Shown here in pieces: positions 34,576 to 43,440 of a stretch of 64,000 nt of DNA. Position numbers and translations under genes: made by a program. Positions within the stretch are counted from its first letter, which is position 1. Every line of letters begins with the position of its first letter. Origin of the DNA: Ornithinimicrobium cavernae (GTDB lineage: Bacteria > Actinomycetota > Actinomycetes > Actinomycetales > Dermatophilaceae); the NCBI RefSeq assembly GCF_003121625.1, contig NZ_QDDJ01000004.1, forward strand, positions 62,001 to 126,000, given 5' to 3'. Under the pieces are notes generated by a model. The model made no database searches and was not told the DNA's origin. It saw only the letters and a program-made list of their open reading frames with translations.

Positions 34576-34749
34576 ATGTGGCGTTCCCTTATCCGTCTCG
34601 CACCCCTGGCGTTCGCCGGCTACCAGTGGTGGCGGCGCCGCCAGCAGAAGAAGGCGGCCCAGCACCCGCAGGCCTCCCCCCGGCCGAACGCCCCGGGGGA
34701 CCGGCGGCCCTCACCCCAGCAGCACGCACCCGGGGACCGCCTGCCCTGA
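34576..34749 (+). CDS. Small hypothetical membrane-associated protein
   Basis: A 57-residue protein with CAGGAGGC upstream of ATG 34576. An N-terminal hydrophobic segment (SLIRLAPLAFAGYQWW) is followed by RRRQQKK and a Pro/Arg tail containing two copies of an APGDR element. It may be a short positive-inside membrane anchor. The tail repeat reflects an imperfect ~42-nt duplication. No function is known. Confidence 0.6.
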   Translation: MWRSLIRLAPLAFAGYQWWRRRQQKKAAQHPQASPRPNAPGDRRPSPQQHAPGDRLP

Positions 34750-34831
34750 CCCTGTCGGACCGGCCTGCCCGGTGACCGGGTGGGTGCCGCGGGCGAGTGC
34801 ACGTGGCCGGCCCCTGTGGTAGCGAGGGGAG

Positions 34832-35458
34832 ATGACCTCCGAGACCGCTGACGCCCCACTGACCGCCCTGGCTCTCACCTGCTCGCTCAAGCCCTCGCCT
34901 GCGGAGTCCAGCACCGACCTGCTGGCGCAGCAGCTGCTCGACAAGCTGGCCGAGCACGGTGTCACCGGCGACCTCGTCCGCGTGGTGGACCACGACGTCC
35001 GCCCCGGCGTCGAGGCCGACATGGGTGAGGGGGACGCCTGGCCGGCCCTGCGCGAGCGGATGCTCGCCGCCGACATCCTGGTTCTCGCCACGCCGACCTG
35101 GCTGGGCAACATGTCCAGCGTCGCGCAGCGGGTCCTGGAGCGCCTCGACGCGGAGCTCTCGTTCAGCAACGACAAGGGGCAGCCGCTGACCTTCGGCAAG
35201 GTCGCTGCCGTGTGTGTCGTCGGCAACGAGGACGGCGCCCACGCCATCACCGCCTCGGCGTTCCAGGGCCTGAACGACATGGGCTTCACCATCCCCGCCC
35301 AGGGCGTGACCTACTGGAACGGCGAGGCCATGCACGGCACCGACTACAAGGACCTGGACGAGACGCCCGAGGTCACCGCCACGACCACGGCCACGGTGGC
35401 GGCCAACGCCGCCCACCTGGCCCGGGTGCTGCGCTCGGCGGCCTATCCACCGGCCTGA
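34832..35458 (+). CDS. Flavodoxin-like NAD(P)H-dependent oxidoreductase
   Basis: A 208-residue flavodoxin-fold protein. ALTCSLKPSPAESSTDLL fits the FMN phosphate loop at the N-terminus and ILVLATPTWLGNMSSVAQRV fits the second FMN loop of the NADPH-dependent FMN reductase family. ATG 34832 follows GAGGGGAG. It probably reduces quinones or similar acceptors; the substrate is unknown. Confidence 0.82.
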   Translation: MTSETADAPLTALALTCSLKPSPAESSTDLLAQQLLDKLAEHGVTGDLVRVVDHDVRPGVEADMGEGDAWPALRERMLAADILVLATPTWLGNMSSVAQRVLERLDAELSFSNDKGQPLTFGKVAAVCVVGNEDGAHAITASAFQGLNDMGFTIPAQGVTYWNGEAMHGTDYKDLDETPEVTATTTATVAANAAHLARVLRSAAYPPA

Positions 35459-35504
35459 GCCGGGGTGGGTCGGCGGCCCTTCCCCTGCCTGGGCCGGGAT
35501 GGCG

Positions 35505-35789
35505 TCACCCGAAGGCTCCGCTGGCGGCCTGGGCGATGAGGACGATGAACACCGCGAGGACGCCGAGCAGCCCACCCGTGAGGGCCTTCCACGGGTTCGT
35601 GGCCGTGCCGCGGTCGGCCCGGACGAAGCCGATGCTGCCCAGCACGACCGCGAGCGCCGCCACCGGCAGCGCCAGGTAGTCACCGATGATGGGCACCACC
35701 GCGCACAGGACCGCGAGCACGCCGGCCGTGAGCGCCGCGTCGCCGGCCCCGTTGCGGGGGTAGCGGACCGGGCGGTCTCGTGGCGGCAC
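35505..35789 (-). CDS. Small membrane protein (DUF4190-like)
   Basis: A 94-residue protein with about three hydrophobic segments (AALTAGVLAVLCAVVPIIG, LPVAALAVVLGSIGFV, GGLLGVLAVFIVLIAQ). It starts with GTG 35789 behind GAGAGGGG. Small three-span proteins of this sort are common in actinobacteria without a known role. It lies 66 nt after another membrane protein gene on the same strand. Confidence 0.7.
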   Translation of the reverse strand: MPPRDRPVRYPRNGAGDAALTAGVLAVLCAVVPIIGDYLALPVAALAVVLGSIGFVRADRGTATNPWKALTGGLLGVLAVFIVLIAQAASGAFG

Positions 35790-35855
35790 GGTGACCCCTC
35801 TCGCGGGCGGGAGCTGGTGCGCAGGACCGCCTCATGCTCTCACCGCCGCGGCCGC

Positions 35856-36797
35856 TCAGCAGAGCCACCACGCCCCCAGGCCCGCCGTGGCCCCGGATGC
35901 CAGGACCACGCCGAGCACGCACCACGCGGCGAGGTGGCGCACGTCGGCGGCGGGCGTCGGCCGCACGTGCGCCGAGAGCGCCGCGGCCAGTGTGGCCGCG
36001 AGTCCACCCAGGGCGCTCACCGTGGCAGCCACGGGCGCGAAGGTCGCGCTGGTCACCTCACACCCCCACCCGGCGGGCAGCGGCGTGGCGAGCGGTGCGG
36101 ACCCCTGCGCCCCGACGTCCTCACCCATCACGACCAGGAGCGCTGTGACGACGAGGACTCCCGTCAGGCCCACCGTGGTCGCGAAGGTCGCCGCGTCGAC
36201 CCGGCGCCGGCTCTGCCAGAGCCGGATGCGCGCCTCCGTCTCCGCGTCGTCGCCGGTGTCGGGGAGCCGTTCCTCGGCGGGCGAGCCGTGCTCGGTCTGA
36301 CGCAGCCACCACGGCACCACGGCGGCGACGAGCACCGCGGAGGCCACGAGGGTCATCCACGAGCCCTGCAGCAGGGAGCGGCTCGCCCCGAGCACCGCGA
36401 GCGTGAGGATCAGGCCGGTGAGCACGGCGCGCAGCGTGGTCGGCCACCAGGCCGCCCCGTCGGCACCCGTCGGGCGACGGTGCTCCGGTCGGACCGTGCC
36501 GACCAGGGCGAGCGCCGCGAGGGCGGCGAGCCAGCTGGCAGTCGTCGCGACCGCCGCTGTGGGGAACGGGCTGACCAGCAGGGAGCCGGTGACCACCACG
36601 GCAACGAGCGCCGCCACGGGGCCGGTGGGCGCCGCCCGGACTCCGGTGGGCACCGGGCTGCCGCTGCCGTTCGAGCTGGTGCCGTTCGAGCTGGTGCCGT
36701 TCGAGCTGGTGCCGTTGCTGCCGGTGCCGTTGCTGCCGGTGCCGGTGCCGTGGGAGCCGGCGCGCCTGGCGCCCGGCCGTGCGCCGAGAAGCTTCAT
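35856..36797 (-). CDS. Uncharacterised multi-span membrane protein with a Gly/Ser/Asn/Thr repeat head
   Basis: A 313-residue protein. Residues about 14-47 are a low-complexity run of G-T-(G/S)-S-N repeats encoded by 15-bp tandem units. Six or so hydrophobic helices follow, with a polar central loop (about 175-205). ATG 36797 is chosen; the longer frame to 36830 lacks a ribosome site. It is divergent from trkH, sharing a control region with a 19-bp inverted repeat. I do not recognise the family. An ion-homeostasis role is possible from position only. Confidence 0.65.
   Translation of the reverse strand: MKLLGARPGARRAGSHGTGTGSNGTGSNGTSSNGTSSNGTSSNGSGSPVPTGVRAAPTGPVAALVAVVVTGSLLVSPFPTAAVATTASWLAALAALALVGTVRPEHRRPTGADGAAWWPTTLRAVLTGLILTLAVLGASRSLLQGSWMTLVASAVLVAAVVPWWLRQTEHGSPAEERLPDTGDDAETEARIRLWQSRRRVDAATFATTVGLTGVLVVTALLVVMGEDVGAQGSAPLATPLPAGWGCEVTSATFAPVAATVSALGGLAATLAAALSAHVRPTPAADVRHLAAWCVLGVVLASGATAGLGAWWLC
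36663..36748. repeat. 15-bp tandem repeats inside the membrane protein gene
   Basis: Three copies of GTGCCGTTCGAGCTG are followed by two of GTGCCGTTGCTGCCG on the + strand, with partial units at both edges. Read on the coding (minus) strand they give N-G-T-S-S and N-G-T-G-S pentapeptides. Because the unit is 15 bp, copy-number change would keep the frame, so the protein head can vary in length between strains. Confidence 0.85.
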
Positions 36798-36857
36798 GTC
36801 TCCACGACACCACCGTCGCCTGTCCCTCACGGCGCTGGTGACGCGGTCTTTGGCTGC

Positions 36858-36910
36858 CTTGACGCGATCTTGACACCACCGGAGCGAGGCCGTGTCAAGA
36901 TCGCGTCAAG
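36858..36910. promoter_or_regulatory. Perfect 19-bp inverted repeat between the membrane protein gene and trkH
   Basis: CTTGACGCGATCTTGACAC (36858-36876) and its exact reverse complement (36892-36910) flank a 15-nt spacer. Each arm contains two TTGAC elements 11 bp apart, the spacing at which tandem OmpR/PhoB-type response regulators bind. It lies between divergent start codons, so it is an operator rather than a terminator. KdpE (41607) is the obvious local candidate; this is inference. Confidence 0.75.
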
Positions 36911-36971
36911 GTCCGTCAGCGCCGCATCATGACGGCACCCCAGGCCTCAGTGGAGGGTTGTCCTGGGAGGC

Positions 36972-38324
36972 GTGACACAACCCACGACCCGCGGCTGGCA
37001 CCCGGCCCGCCTGGTCACCCTGGGCTACGGCGGCGCCGTGGCCACCGGCACGGGACTGCTCCTGCTGCCGGTCTCGCGCAGCGAGGGCTCCGACCCGGAC
37101 CTCCTGGTCGCCGCCTTCACGACTGTCTCGGCCGTCTGCGTGACCGGGCTGATCACCGTCGACACCGCGACCTACTGGAGCCCCTTCGGACAGGCCGTCA
37201 TCCTGACGCTCATCCACATCGGGGGGCTCGGTGTCATGGCGCTGGCCACGATGCTGACCATCGTGGTCCGCGGTCACCTGGGCCTGCGGACCCGGCTGGT
37301 CGCGCAGGCGGAGACGCACACCACCGCGGTCGGCGACGTCCGGCGGGTGCTGACGCAGATGGTCGTCGTGCTGCTGGCCGTCGAGGCCGTGGTGACCTGC
37401 GTCCTGGCGGCCAGGTTCCACCAGTACGGGAACGGCTGGGGCAGCTCCTGGTGGCTGGGCTTCTTCCACGCCGGGTCGGCGTTCAACAACGCCGGGTTCT
37501 CCCTGTTCACCGACAACCTGGTCGGGTTCGCCACCGACCCGGTGGTGATCCTCTCGGTCTGCGTCGCCGTCGTGCTCGGCGGGCTCGGCTTCCCCGTGCT
37601 GCGCGAGCTGGCCACGAGGTGGCGCCGACGCACCACCAACGCCCGCCCCCGGCAGCTGTCGCTGCACACGACGATGACCCTGTGGGGCACCGCCGTCCTG
37701 CTCGTGCTCGGCGCCGTCCTGTTCTGGGCGTTCGAGGGGCGCAGCGGGGTGCTGGCGTCCTCGTCCGTGGGCGGCCAGGCGCTCGGCGCGGTCGCCGGCT
37801 CGGTGTTCCCCCGCACCGTCGGCTTCAACAGCGTCGACTACGGCGCCGTCGGCGACGAGACCAAGCTCGTGACGACGCTGCTGATGTTCGTCGGCGGTGG
37901 CAGCGCCGGCACCGCGGGCGGCATCAAGATCACGACCCTGCTGGTCCTGGTGTTCGCCGTGGTGGCGGAGGTCCGCGGCCGCTCCGACGTCACGGTCGGC
38001 TCGCGTCAGCTCCCCGCAGTCGTCCTGCGCCAGGCCCTGGCCGTCAGTGCCCTGGCCGCCGCGCTCGTCCTGGGCAGCACCCTGCTGCTCACCGCCCTGA
38101 CCGGACTCCCGGTCGTCGACGTGTCGTTCGAGGTGGTCTCCGCCTTCGCCACCGTCGGCCTGTCCACCGGCATCACCGCCGGACTGCCCGCGACCGCACA
38201 GATCGTCCTGATGATCCTGATGTTCGTCGGTCGTGTCGGCACGATCACCGTCGCCGCGGCCCTGGCCGTGCGCACCACCCAACCCAAGTACCACTACCCC
38301 GAGGAGCGTCCCGTTGTTGGCTAG
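36972..38324 (+). CDS. trkH: Trk/Ktr-type potassium uptake membrane subunit
   Basis: A 450-residue K+ translocating subunit with four pore repeats. The filter regions are TVSAVCVTGLITV, GSAFNNAGFSLF, FPRTVGFNSVD and SAFATVGLSTGIT, each with the conserved glycine. It starts with GTG 36972 behind TGGGAGG. The gating subunit gene overlaps its end. It imports K+ at the cytoplasmic membrane; the size suits KtrB-type proteins. Confidence 0.94.
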   Translation: MTQPTTRGWHPARLVTLGYGGAVATGTGLLLLPVSRSEGSDPDLLVAAFTTVSAVCVTGLITVDTATYWSPFGQAVILTLIHIGGLGVMALATMLTIVVRGHLGLRTRLVAQAETHTTAVGDVRRVLTQMVVVLLAVEAVVTCVLAARFHQYGNGWGSSWWLGFFHAGSAFNNAGFSLFTDNLVGFATDPVVILSVCVAVVLGGLGFPVLRELATRWRRRTTNARPRQLSLHTTMTLWGTAVLLVLGAVLFWAFEGRSGVLASSSVGGQALGAVAGSVFPRTVGFNSVDYGAVGDETKLVTTLLMFVGGGSAGTAGGIKITTLLVLVFAVVAEVRGRSDVTVGSRQLPAVVLRQALAVSALAAALVLGSTLLLTALTGLPVVDVSFEVVSAFATVGLSTGITAGLPATAQIVLMILMFVGRVGTITVAAALAVRTTQPKYHYPEERPVVG

Positions 38325-39018
38325 GAAGCACACCACCAAACCCGTCGTCCTGATCGTCGGTCTGGGTCGGTTCGGCTCTGCCGTCGCCGAGTCCCTGGTC
38401 AACCAGGGCATCGAGGTGATGGCCGTCGACGAGGACCTGGAGCACGTCCAACGGTTCGCCAGCGACTTCACTCACACCGTCCAGGCGGACGGGACCGACG
38501 GGGTCGCGATGCGCCAGCTGGGCGTCGAGCAGTTCGACCGTGCCGTCGTCGCGATCGGCAGTGACATCGAGGCCAGCGTGCTCACCACGATCACCCTGGT
38601 CGAGGCCGGCGTGCGCGAGATCTGGGCCAAGGCCATCACCCGCAAGCACGGCAAGATCCTGAGCAGCATCGGTGCCCACCACGTCATCTACCCCGAGTTC
38701 ACGATGGGTCAGCGGGTCGCCCACATGGTCAGCGGCGGCATGAACGACTACATCGAGTTCGAGGACGGCTTCGCCATCGCCCGCACCTTCGCCCCGCCTG
38801 AGACGTGGGGACGCACCCTGGCCGAGGCCGGTGTCCGCTCGCGGCACCGGATCACGGTCGTGGGCGTCAAGCGGGCCGGGACCGACTTCGACTACGCGCT
38901 CCCGGAGACGCAGGTCGAGCAGGGTGACGAGATGGTCGTCTCCGGCACGACAGCCGACGTCGAGCGGTTCAGCGGGCTCAGCACGATCGAGGCCCCACGC
39001 GCACGACGCGCGGGGTGA
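38314..39018 (+). CDS. trkA: Trk/Ktr potassium uptake regulatory subunit (RCK domain)
   Basis: A 234-residue cytosolic subunit with an N-terminal NAD/ATP-binding RCK domain (VLIVGLGRFGSAVAESL) and a C-terminal RCK_C/TrkA-C domain. The start is probably TTG 38314 (GAGGAG 7 nt upstream), giving an 11-nt overlap with trkH; TTG 38317 is an alternative. It gates the channel subunit by nucleotide binding. Confidence 0.92.
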   Translation: MLARKHTTKPVVLIVGLGRFGSAVAESLVNQGIEVMAVDEDLEHVQRFASDFTHTVQADGTDGVAMRQLGVEQFDRAVVAIGSDIEASVLTTITLVEAGVREIWAKAITRKHGKILSSIGAHHVIYPEFTMGQRVAHMVSGGMNDYIEFEDGFAIARTFAPPETWGRTLAEAGVRSRHRITVVGVKRAGTDFDYALPETQVEQGDEMVVSGTTADVERFSGLSTIEAPRARRAG

Positions 39019-39057
39019 AACGGCTCCCCCGGCCAGCGGTGGAGCACAATCAACGGT

Positions 39058-41610
39058 ATGGAGCGGGGCGAGTTGCGCATCTATCTGGGCGCCGCACCCG
39101 GCGTGGGCAAGACGGTCTCGCTGCTCGCCGAGGGTGAGCGGCGCAGGTCACGCGGCAGCGATGTCGTGATCGGGGTCGCCGACGCCCGTGGCCGGGCAGG
39201 CACGGCGAAGCACCTGCACGGCCTGCCCGACCTGTCGGTCCCCGGTCGTGACGGTGCCGCCCCCGAGCTGGACCTGACGGCGGTGCTGCGCCGGCGGCCG
39301 CAGGTGGTGCTCGTGGACGACCTGGCCCACCGCAACCCGCCGGGCTCCCGGCACGCCCGTCGCTGGCAGGACGTCGAGGAGCTGCTGGCGGCCGGCATCG
39401 ACGTGGTCGCCACCGTGAACATCCAGCACCTGGAGTCCCTGGCCGACGTGGTCGAGTCGATCACCGGGAGCGTCGAGCCGGACACCGTGCCCGACGAGAT
39501 CGTCCGCCGCGCCGGGCAGGTCGAGCTGGTCGACATGACCCCGCAGGCGCTACGCCGACGGCTGGCCCACGGCAACATCGTCCCGGCCGAGCGCGTCGAC
39601 GCCGAGCTCGCCGACTACTACCGGGTGGGCAACCTCACGGCGCTGCGCGAGCTGGCCCTGCTGTGGCTGGCCGACCGGGTCGAGGAGTCCCTCAGCAGCT
39701 ACCGCCGCGACCACGGCATCCGGTCGGCGTGGGCCACCCGCGAGCGGATCGTGGTCGCGCTCTCGGGCTCCTCGGCCGACGAGATGCTGCTGCGTCGGGG
39801 TGCCCGGATCGCGGCACGCGGCGCGGGCGGGGAGCTGCTCGCCGTGCACGTGACGCCGACCGACCACCGGGTGGGCGACGGGCCGGACGCCCTCGCCGCG
39901 CTGCGACGGCTCTGTGAGGAGCTCGGGGGGACCCTCCACGTCGTCACCGGCGACGACGCCGCCGAGTCGGTGCTCCGGTTCGCCGAGGGCGTCAACGCCA
40001 GCGCGGTGCTGCTGGGGTCGGCCCGGCGCCGCAGGTGGTGGCCACCGCTGGCCCAGGGGGTGGGTGAGCGGGTCATCGCCGGGGCCGGCGACCTCAATGT
40101 GTATGTCGTCACGCACCCGCACGAGGCCCCTCGCCGGCACCCGGGGCCGGCCGCGGCGCTGCCCGCCTGGCGACGGACGACCGGCTTCGTGGTGGCGGTG
40201 CTCGGGCCGGCCCTGGTCACGGCCCTGCTGGTCGTGCTGCCCTGGGACCCCTCCGAGCTGCCCCTGGTGGTGCAGATCTACCTGTTGGTGACGATCGCGA
40301 CGGCGGTGGTCGGCGGCATCTGGCCGGCCCTCACTGCCGCGGTGCTCTGCTCGCTGGCGACCAACTGGTTCTTCACCAGCCCGGTGCGCAGCCTGGCCAT
40401 CACCGACCCGATCCAGGCGCTGGCCGTGGTCGGGTTCGTCGTCGTCGCGCTGGTGGTCTCCCTCGTCGTGCACCGCAGCGCGCGGCGGGCGGCGCAGGCC
40501 CTGTCCGCCCAGCGGGAGACCGCGTCGCTGGCCGAGCTCAGCCAGACCCTGCTGGGCGCCCAGGAGCAGCTCCCGATCCTCACCGCGGCCGCGGCCCGCG
40601 CCTTCGGCGCCGACGGGGCGGCCCTGGTCCGCGCGCCGCGGGACCCGTCCGGCGCCCAGCCGCCGGGCCGGGGCACGGTCGTGGCAGCCACCCCCGGGTT
40701 CGAGCCGACCGAGCGCTACGCCGCCGCGGTGCCGGTGGACGAGTCCCACCAGCTCGTGCTGGACGGAGATCCCCTGCCGGCCGACCAGCAGAGGCTCCTC
40801 ACGGCATACGCCGCCCATGCGGCCGCGATCATCAGCCGCACCGGTCTGCAGCGCGAGGCGGAGTCCGCGCGCGCCCTGGCCCGGGACAACCGGGCCCGCA
40901 CGGCCCTGCTGTCCGCGGTGTCGCACGACCTGCGCACGCCGCTGGCCGGCATCAAGGCGGCCATCGGCAGCCTGCGCAGCACCGACGTGGAGTTCGGGCC
41001 GGAGGACCGGGCCGAGCTGATGGGTGCCGTCGAGGACTCGGCCGACCGTCTCGAGCACCTGATCAACAACCTGCTGGACATGTCGCGGGTGCAGGTGGGT
41101 GCCCTGGTCGCCCGCCCCGCCCCGACCGACCTCGGTGAGGTGGTGCCCGGCTGCATCGCTGCCCTGTCCGACCCCGGCCGGGTCCCGTGGGAGCTGGGGC
41201 CGCAGGCGCGGTGGGTGCTGGCCGACCCGGGTCTGCTGGACCGGGTGCTCGGCAACCTGCTGGAGAACGCCCTGCGGCACGCTCCGGCCGGCACGCCGGT
41301 CCGCGTGGTCACCAGTGCCGTGCGCGACCGGGTCGAGATCCGCGTCGTCGACACCGGTCCCGGCGTGCCGGCCGCCGAGCTCGACCGGATCTTCCTGCCC
41401 TTCCAGCGGCGCGGCGACGCGCCGGAGGGTCCCGGCCACGGGGTGGGCCTCGGGCTGGCCGTCGCCCGCGGCCTCGCCGAGGCCATGGAGGGCACGGTGG
41501 AGCCGGAGGCGACCCCCGGCGGCGGCCTGACGATGGTCGTCGCGCTGCCGGCCCTGCCGCGCCGCGCACCCGGCCAGGGAGCGGCGGCCCGGAGGGAGGC
41601 GGTCCGGTGA
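39058..41610 (+). CDS. kdpD: KdpD-type sensor histidine kinase
   Basis: An 850-residue full-length KdpD. Order: an N-terminal KdpD domain with a Walker A motif (YLGAAPGVGKTVSLLAEG), a universal-stress-protein domain (about 230-360), four transmembrane helices (about 385-485), a GAF-like domain, HisKA with phospho-acceptor His623 (SAVSHDLRTPLAG) and a HATPase (ENALRHAP, GLGLAVARGLAEA). It senses K+ limitation or salt stress. It follows trkA by 39 nt and overlaps kdpE by 4 nt. No kdpFABC genes lie in the window, so the Trk genes are probable targets. Confidence 0.94.
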   Translation: MERGELRIYLGAAPGVGKTVSLLAEGERRRSRGSDVVIGVADARGRAGTAKHLHGLPDLSVPGRDGAAPELDLTAVLRRRPQVVLVDDLAHRNPPGSRHARRWQDVEELLAAGIDVVATVNIQHLESLADVVESITGSVEPDTVPDEIVRRAGQVELVDMTPQALRRRLAHGNIVPAERVDAELADYYRVGNLTALRELALLWLADRVEESLSSYRRDHGIRSAWATRERIVVALSGSSADEMLLRRGARIAARGAGGELLAVHVTPTDHRVGDGPDALAALRRLCEELGGTLHVVTGDDAAESVLRFAEGVNASAVLLGSARRRRWWPPLAQGVGERVIAGAGDLNVYVVTHPHEAPRRHPGPAAALPAWRRTTGFVVAVLGPALVTALLVVLPWDPSELPLVVQIYLLVTIATAVVGGIWPALTAAVLCSLATNWFFTSPVRSLAITDPIQALAVVGFVVVALVVSLVVHRSARRAAQALSAQRETASLAELSQTLLGAQEQLPILTAAAARAFGADGAALVRAPRDPSGAQPPGRGTVVAATPGFEPTERYAAAVPVDESHQLVLDGDPLPADQQRLLTAYAAHAAAIISRTGLQREAESARALARDNRARTALLSAVSHDLRTPLAGIKAAIGSLRSTDVEFGPEDRAELMGAVEDSADRLEHLINNLLDMSRVQVGALVARPAPTDLGEVVPGCIAALSDPGRVPWELGPQARWVLADPGLLDRVLGNLLENALRHAPAGTPVRVVTSAVRDRVEIRVVDTGPGVPAAELDRIFLPFQRRGDAPEGPGHGVGLGLAVARGLAEAMEGTVEPEATPGGGLTMVVALPALPRRAPGQGAAARREAVR

Positions 41611-42293
41611 GTGGCTACGTCCTGGTCGTGGACGACGACCCGACCATCCTGCGCACCCTGCGCATCAACCTGCGCGCCCGCGGGCACGAGGTCGAGTGCG
41701 TCACCAACGGCGCCGACGCCCTCGACAGCACCGCCACCCGCCGCCCCGACCTGGTGATCCTCGACCTCGGGCTGCCCGACATGGACGGCGTGGACGTGCT
41801 CCGGCAGCTGCGGGCCGGGTCCACCGTCCCGGTCGTGGTCCTGTCGGCGCGGCATGACGCCGACGACAAGGTCGAGGCGCTCGACGAGGGCGCCGACGAC
41901 TACGTCGCCAAGCCGTTCGGGATGGACGAGCTCATGGCGCGGGTGCGCGCGGCGATCCGCCGAGGCGGCATGGACCTGCCCGAGAGCCCGACCTTCCGCA
42001 CCGAGGCCTTCACCCTCGACTTCACCAGCCACACCGCGACCCGGGACGGCAGCACGCTGCGGCTCACCCCCACCGAGTGGCGGCTGCTGGCCGAGCTCGT
42101 GCGCCACGAGGGCAAGGTCGTGCCGCACCCGGTGCTGCTCCGGTCCGCCTGGGGGCCGGCCTACGGCCAGGAGTCCAACTACCTGCGCGTCTACGCCAGC
42201 CAGCTGCGCCGCAAGCTCGAGCCGGACCCGGCACGACCGCGCTACCTGCTCACCGAGCCCGGCATCGGCTACCGGCTGGTGGGCGACCAGTGA
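41607..42293 (+). CDS. kdpE: KdpE-type response regulator (OmpR family)
   Basis: A 228-residue response regulator with a receiver domain (VLVVDDDPTILRTLRINL; phospho-acceptor Asp53 in LVILDLGLPDMDG; Lys in YVAKPFGMDEL) and an OmpR-type winged helix (LTPTEWRLLAELVRHEGKVV). GTG 41607 overlaps kdpD as GTGA. It should bind tandem direct repeats; the TTGAC pairs in front of trkH are candidates. Confidence 0.93.
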   Translation: MSGYVLVVDDDPTILRTLRINLRARGHEVECVTNGADALDSTATRRPDLVILDLGLPDMDGVDVLRQLRAGSTVPVVVLSARHDADDKVEALDEGADDYVAKPFGMDELMARVRAAIRRGGMDLPESPTFRTEAFTLDFTSHTATRDGSTLRLTPTEWRLLAELVRHEGKVVPHPVLLRSAWGPAYGQESNYLRVYASQLRRKLEPDPARPRYLLTEPGIGYRLVGDQ

Positions 42294-42391
42294 GCACCAC
42301 GCCGACGAGATCGGCGACAACAGAGCCTGTCCGCTGAGGCACCCGAAGCGCGCGCCGAGCGGCGCCGCGCCTTCCTCGATCGGGGCACTGA

Positions 42392-42761
42392 CCGATACCG
42401 CGGGCTGTTCCCGAGGGGGTTACCGCGAGGCTCGGGCACCATGCGTCGGTGACCTGGGCCACCGCCACCCTCACCCTCGCCGAGGTGATGGTCCGCGCTG
42501 CCGGTGACGACGAGCTTCTCGCGGCACTCGGCGAGGACCTGGCTGATCTCGAGCTGGAGGTCCTCCCCCTGAGTGGCCACGACGTCGAAGGTCTCGCCCG
42601 CCTGCGGACCTCCACCGGCCTCAGGATGCCCGACTGCTGTGTCGTCCTCGCGGCTCAGTCCGTGGGAGGCGCCGTGCTCACCACGGACCGGGCGCTGGCC
42701 GGGCACGCCCGGGACCTCGCGATCCCGGTGCTCCCGTGGGGAGCCTCTCCTCGGGCCGGTC
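42392..42761 (+). pseudogene. Decayed VapC-like PIN-domain toxin fragment
   Basis: The frame encodes a segment matching the middle and C-terminal part of VapC toxins: VTWATATLTLAEVMVRA and LRTSTGLRMPDCCVVLAAQS, with the conserved Asp of RMPD and GAVLTTDRALAGHARDL. The N-terminal catalytic Asp segment (V-L-D-x-S) is missing: a TGA lies at 42389 and nothing equivalent precedes it in this frame. A neighbouring frame before 42392 reads RRRAFLDRGTDRYRGLF, possibly a remnant of the antitoxin or toxin start. The frame also runs on into the 3' end of rdgB. Most likely it is a dead toxin-antitoxin relic. Confidence 0.5.
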
Positions 42762-43382
42762 TCAGCCGAGCACCCGGACCAGGTCCTCGGCCAGCAGGCG
42801 GAACGCCCGGCCGCGGTGGCTGATCTCGTGCTTCTCCTCGGCTGAGTACTCCCCCAGCGTCCGGCCGTCCGGCAGCACGAGCAGCGGGTCGTAGCCGAAG
42901 CCGTTGGCGCCGCGCGGCTCACGCCCGAGGACGCCGCGCACGGTGCCCTCGCGGACGATCGTCTCCTGCCCCGGGACGGCGAGCGCGGCCGCGCAGACGA
43001 AGCCGGCGGCGCGGTGCTCGTCGGGCACGTCGCCCAGCTGGGCCAGGAGCAGCTCGTTGTTGGCCCGGTCCTTGTTGTCACCGGAGACGCCCGACCAGCG
43101 GGCGGAGAACACACCGGGGCTCCCGCCGAGGACGTCGACCGCCAGGCCGGAGTCGTCGGCGAGCGCCGGGAGGCCGGTCGCCGCCGTGACGGCCTCGGCC
43201 TTGAGGATCGCGTTGGCCGCGAAGGTCACCCCGGACTCGACGACGTCCTCGACGTCCGGGAAGTCGGTCACGGGCACGAGCTCCAGGCCGGTCTGCTGGA
43301 GGACGTCGGCGAGGATGTCGCGCAGCTCCTCGACCTTGTGGGCGTTGCGGGTGGCCAGGACGAGGCGGTTGTCGTCGGTCAT
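42762..43382 (-). CDS. rdgB: Non-canonical purine NTP pyrophosphatase (RdgB/HAM1)
   Basis: A 206-residue house-cleaning enzyme removing dITP/XTP. LVLATRNAHKVEELRDIL, ADDSGLAVDVLGG, GVFSARWSG and GFGYDPLLVLPDG are all family signatures. ATG 43382 is probably leaderless: CATACCCT lies about 9 nt upstream. In many actinobacteria rdgB directly follows rph; here about 5 kb with six other genes separates the two. Confidence 0.95.
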   Translation of the reverse strand: MTDDNRLVLATRNAHKVEELRDILADVLQQTGLELVPVTDFPDVEDVVESGVTFAANAILKAEAVTAATGLPALADDSGLAVDVLGGSPGVFSARWSGVSGDNKDRANNELLLAQLGDVPDEHRAAGFVCAAALAVPGQETIVREGTVRGVLGREPRGANGFGYDPLLVLPDGRTLGEYSAEEKHEISHRGRAFRLLAEDLVRVLG

Positions 43383-43440
43383 GGCCCAAGGGTATGGCGT
43401 GCCCCCGGACTCCCTGCCGGTGCCGGTAGCGTGAAGCGCG

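Noticed and set aside
36858-36910. Large inverted repeat as a transcription terminator
   Set aside because: It lies between divergent start codons, with no gene end on either side, so an operator is more likely.
42290-42337. 15-codon GTG frame overlapping the kdpE stop
   Set aside because: Has the coupled-start look (GTGA) but is too short and has no recognisable product.
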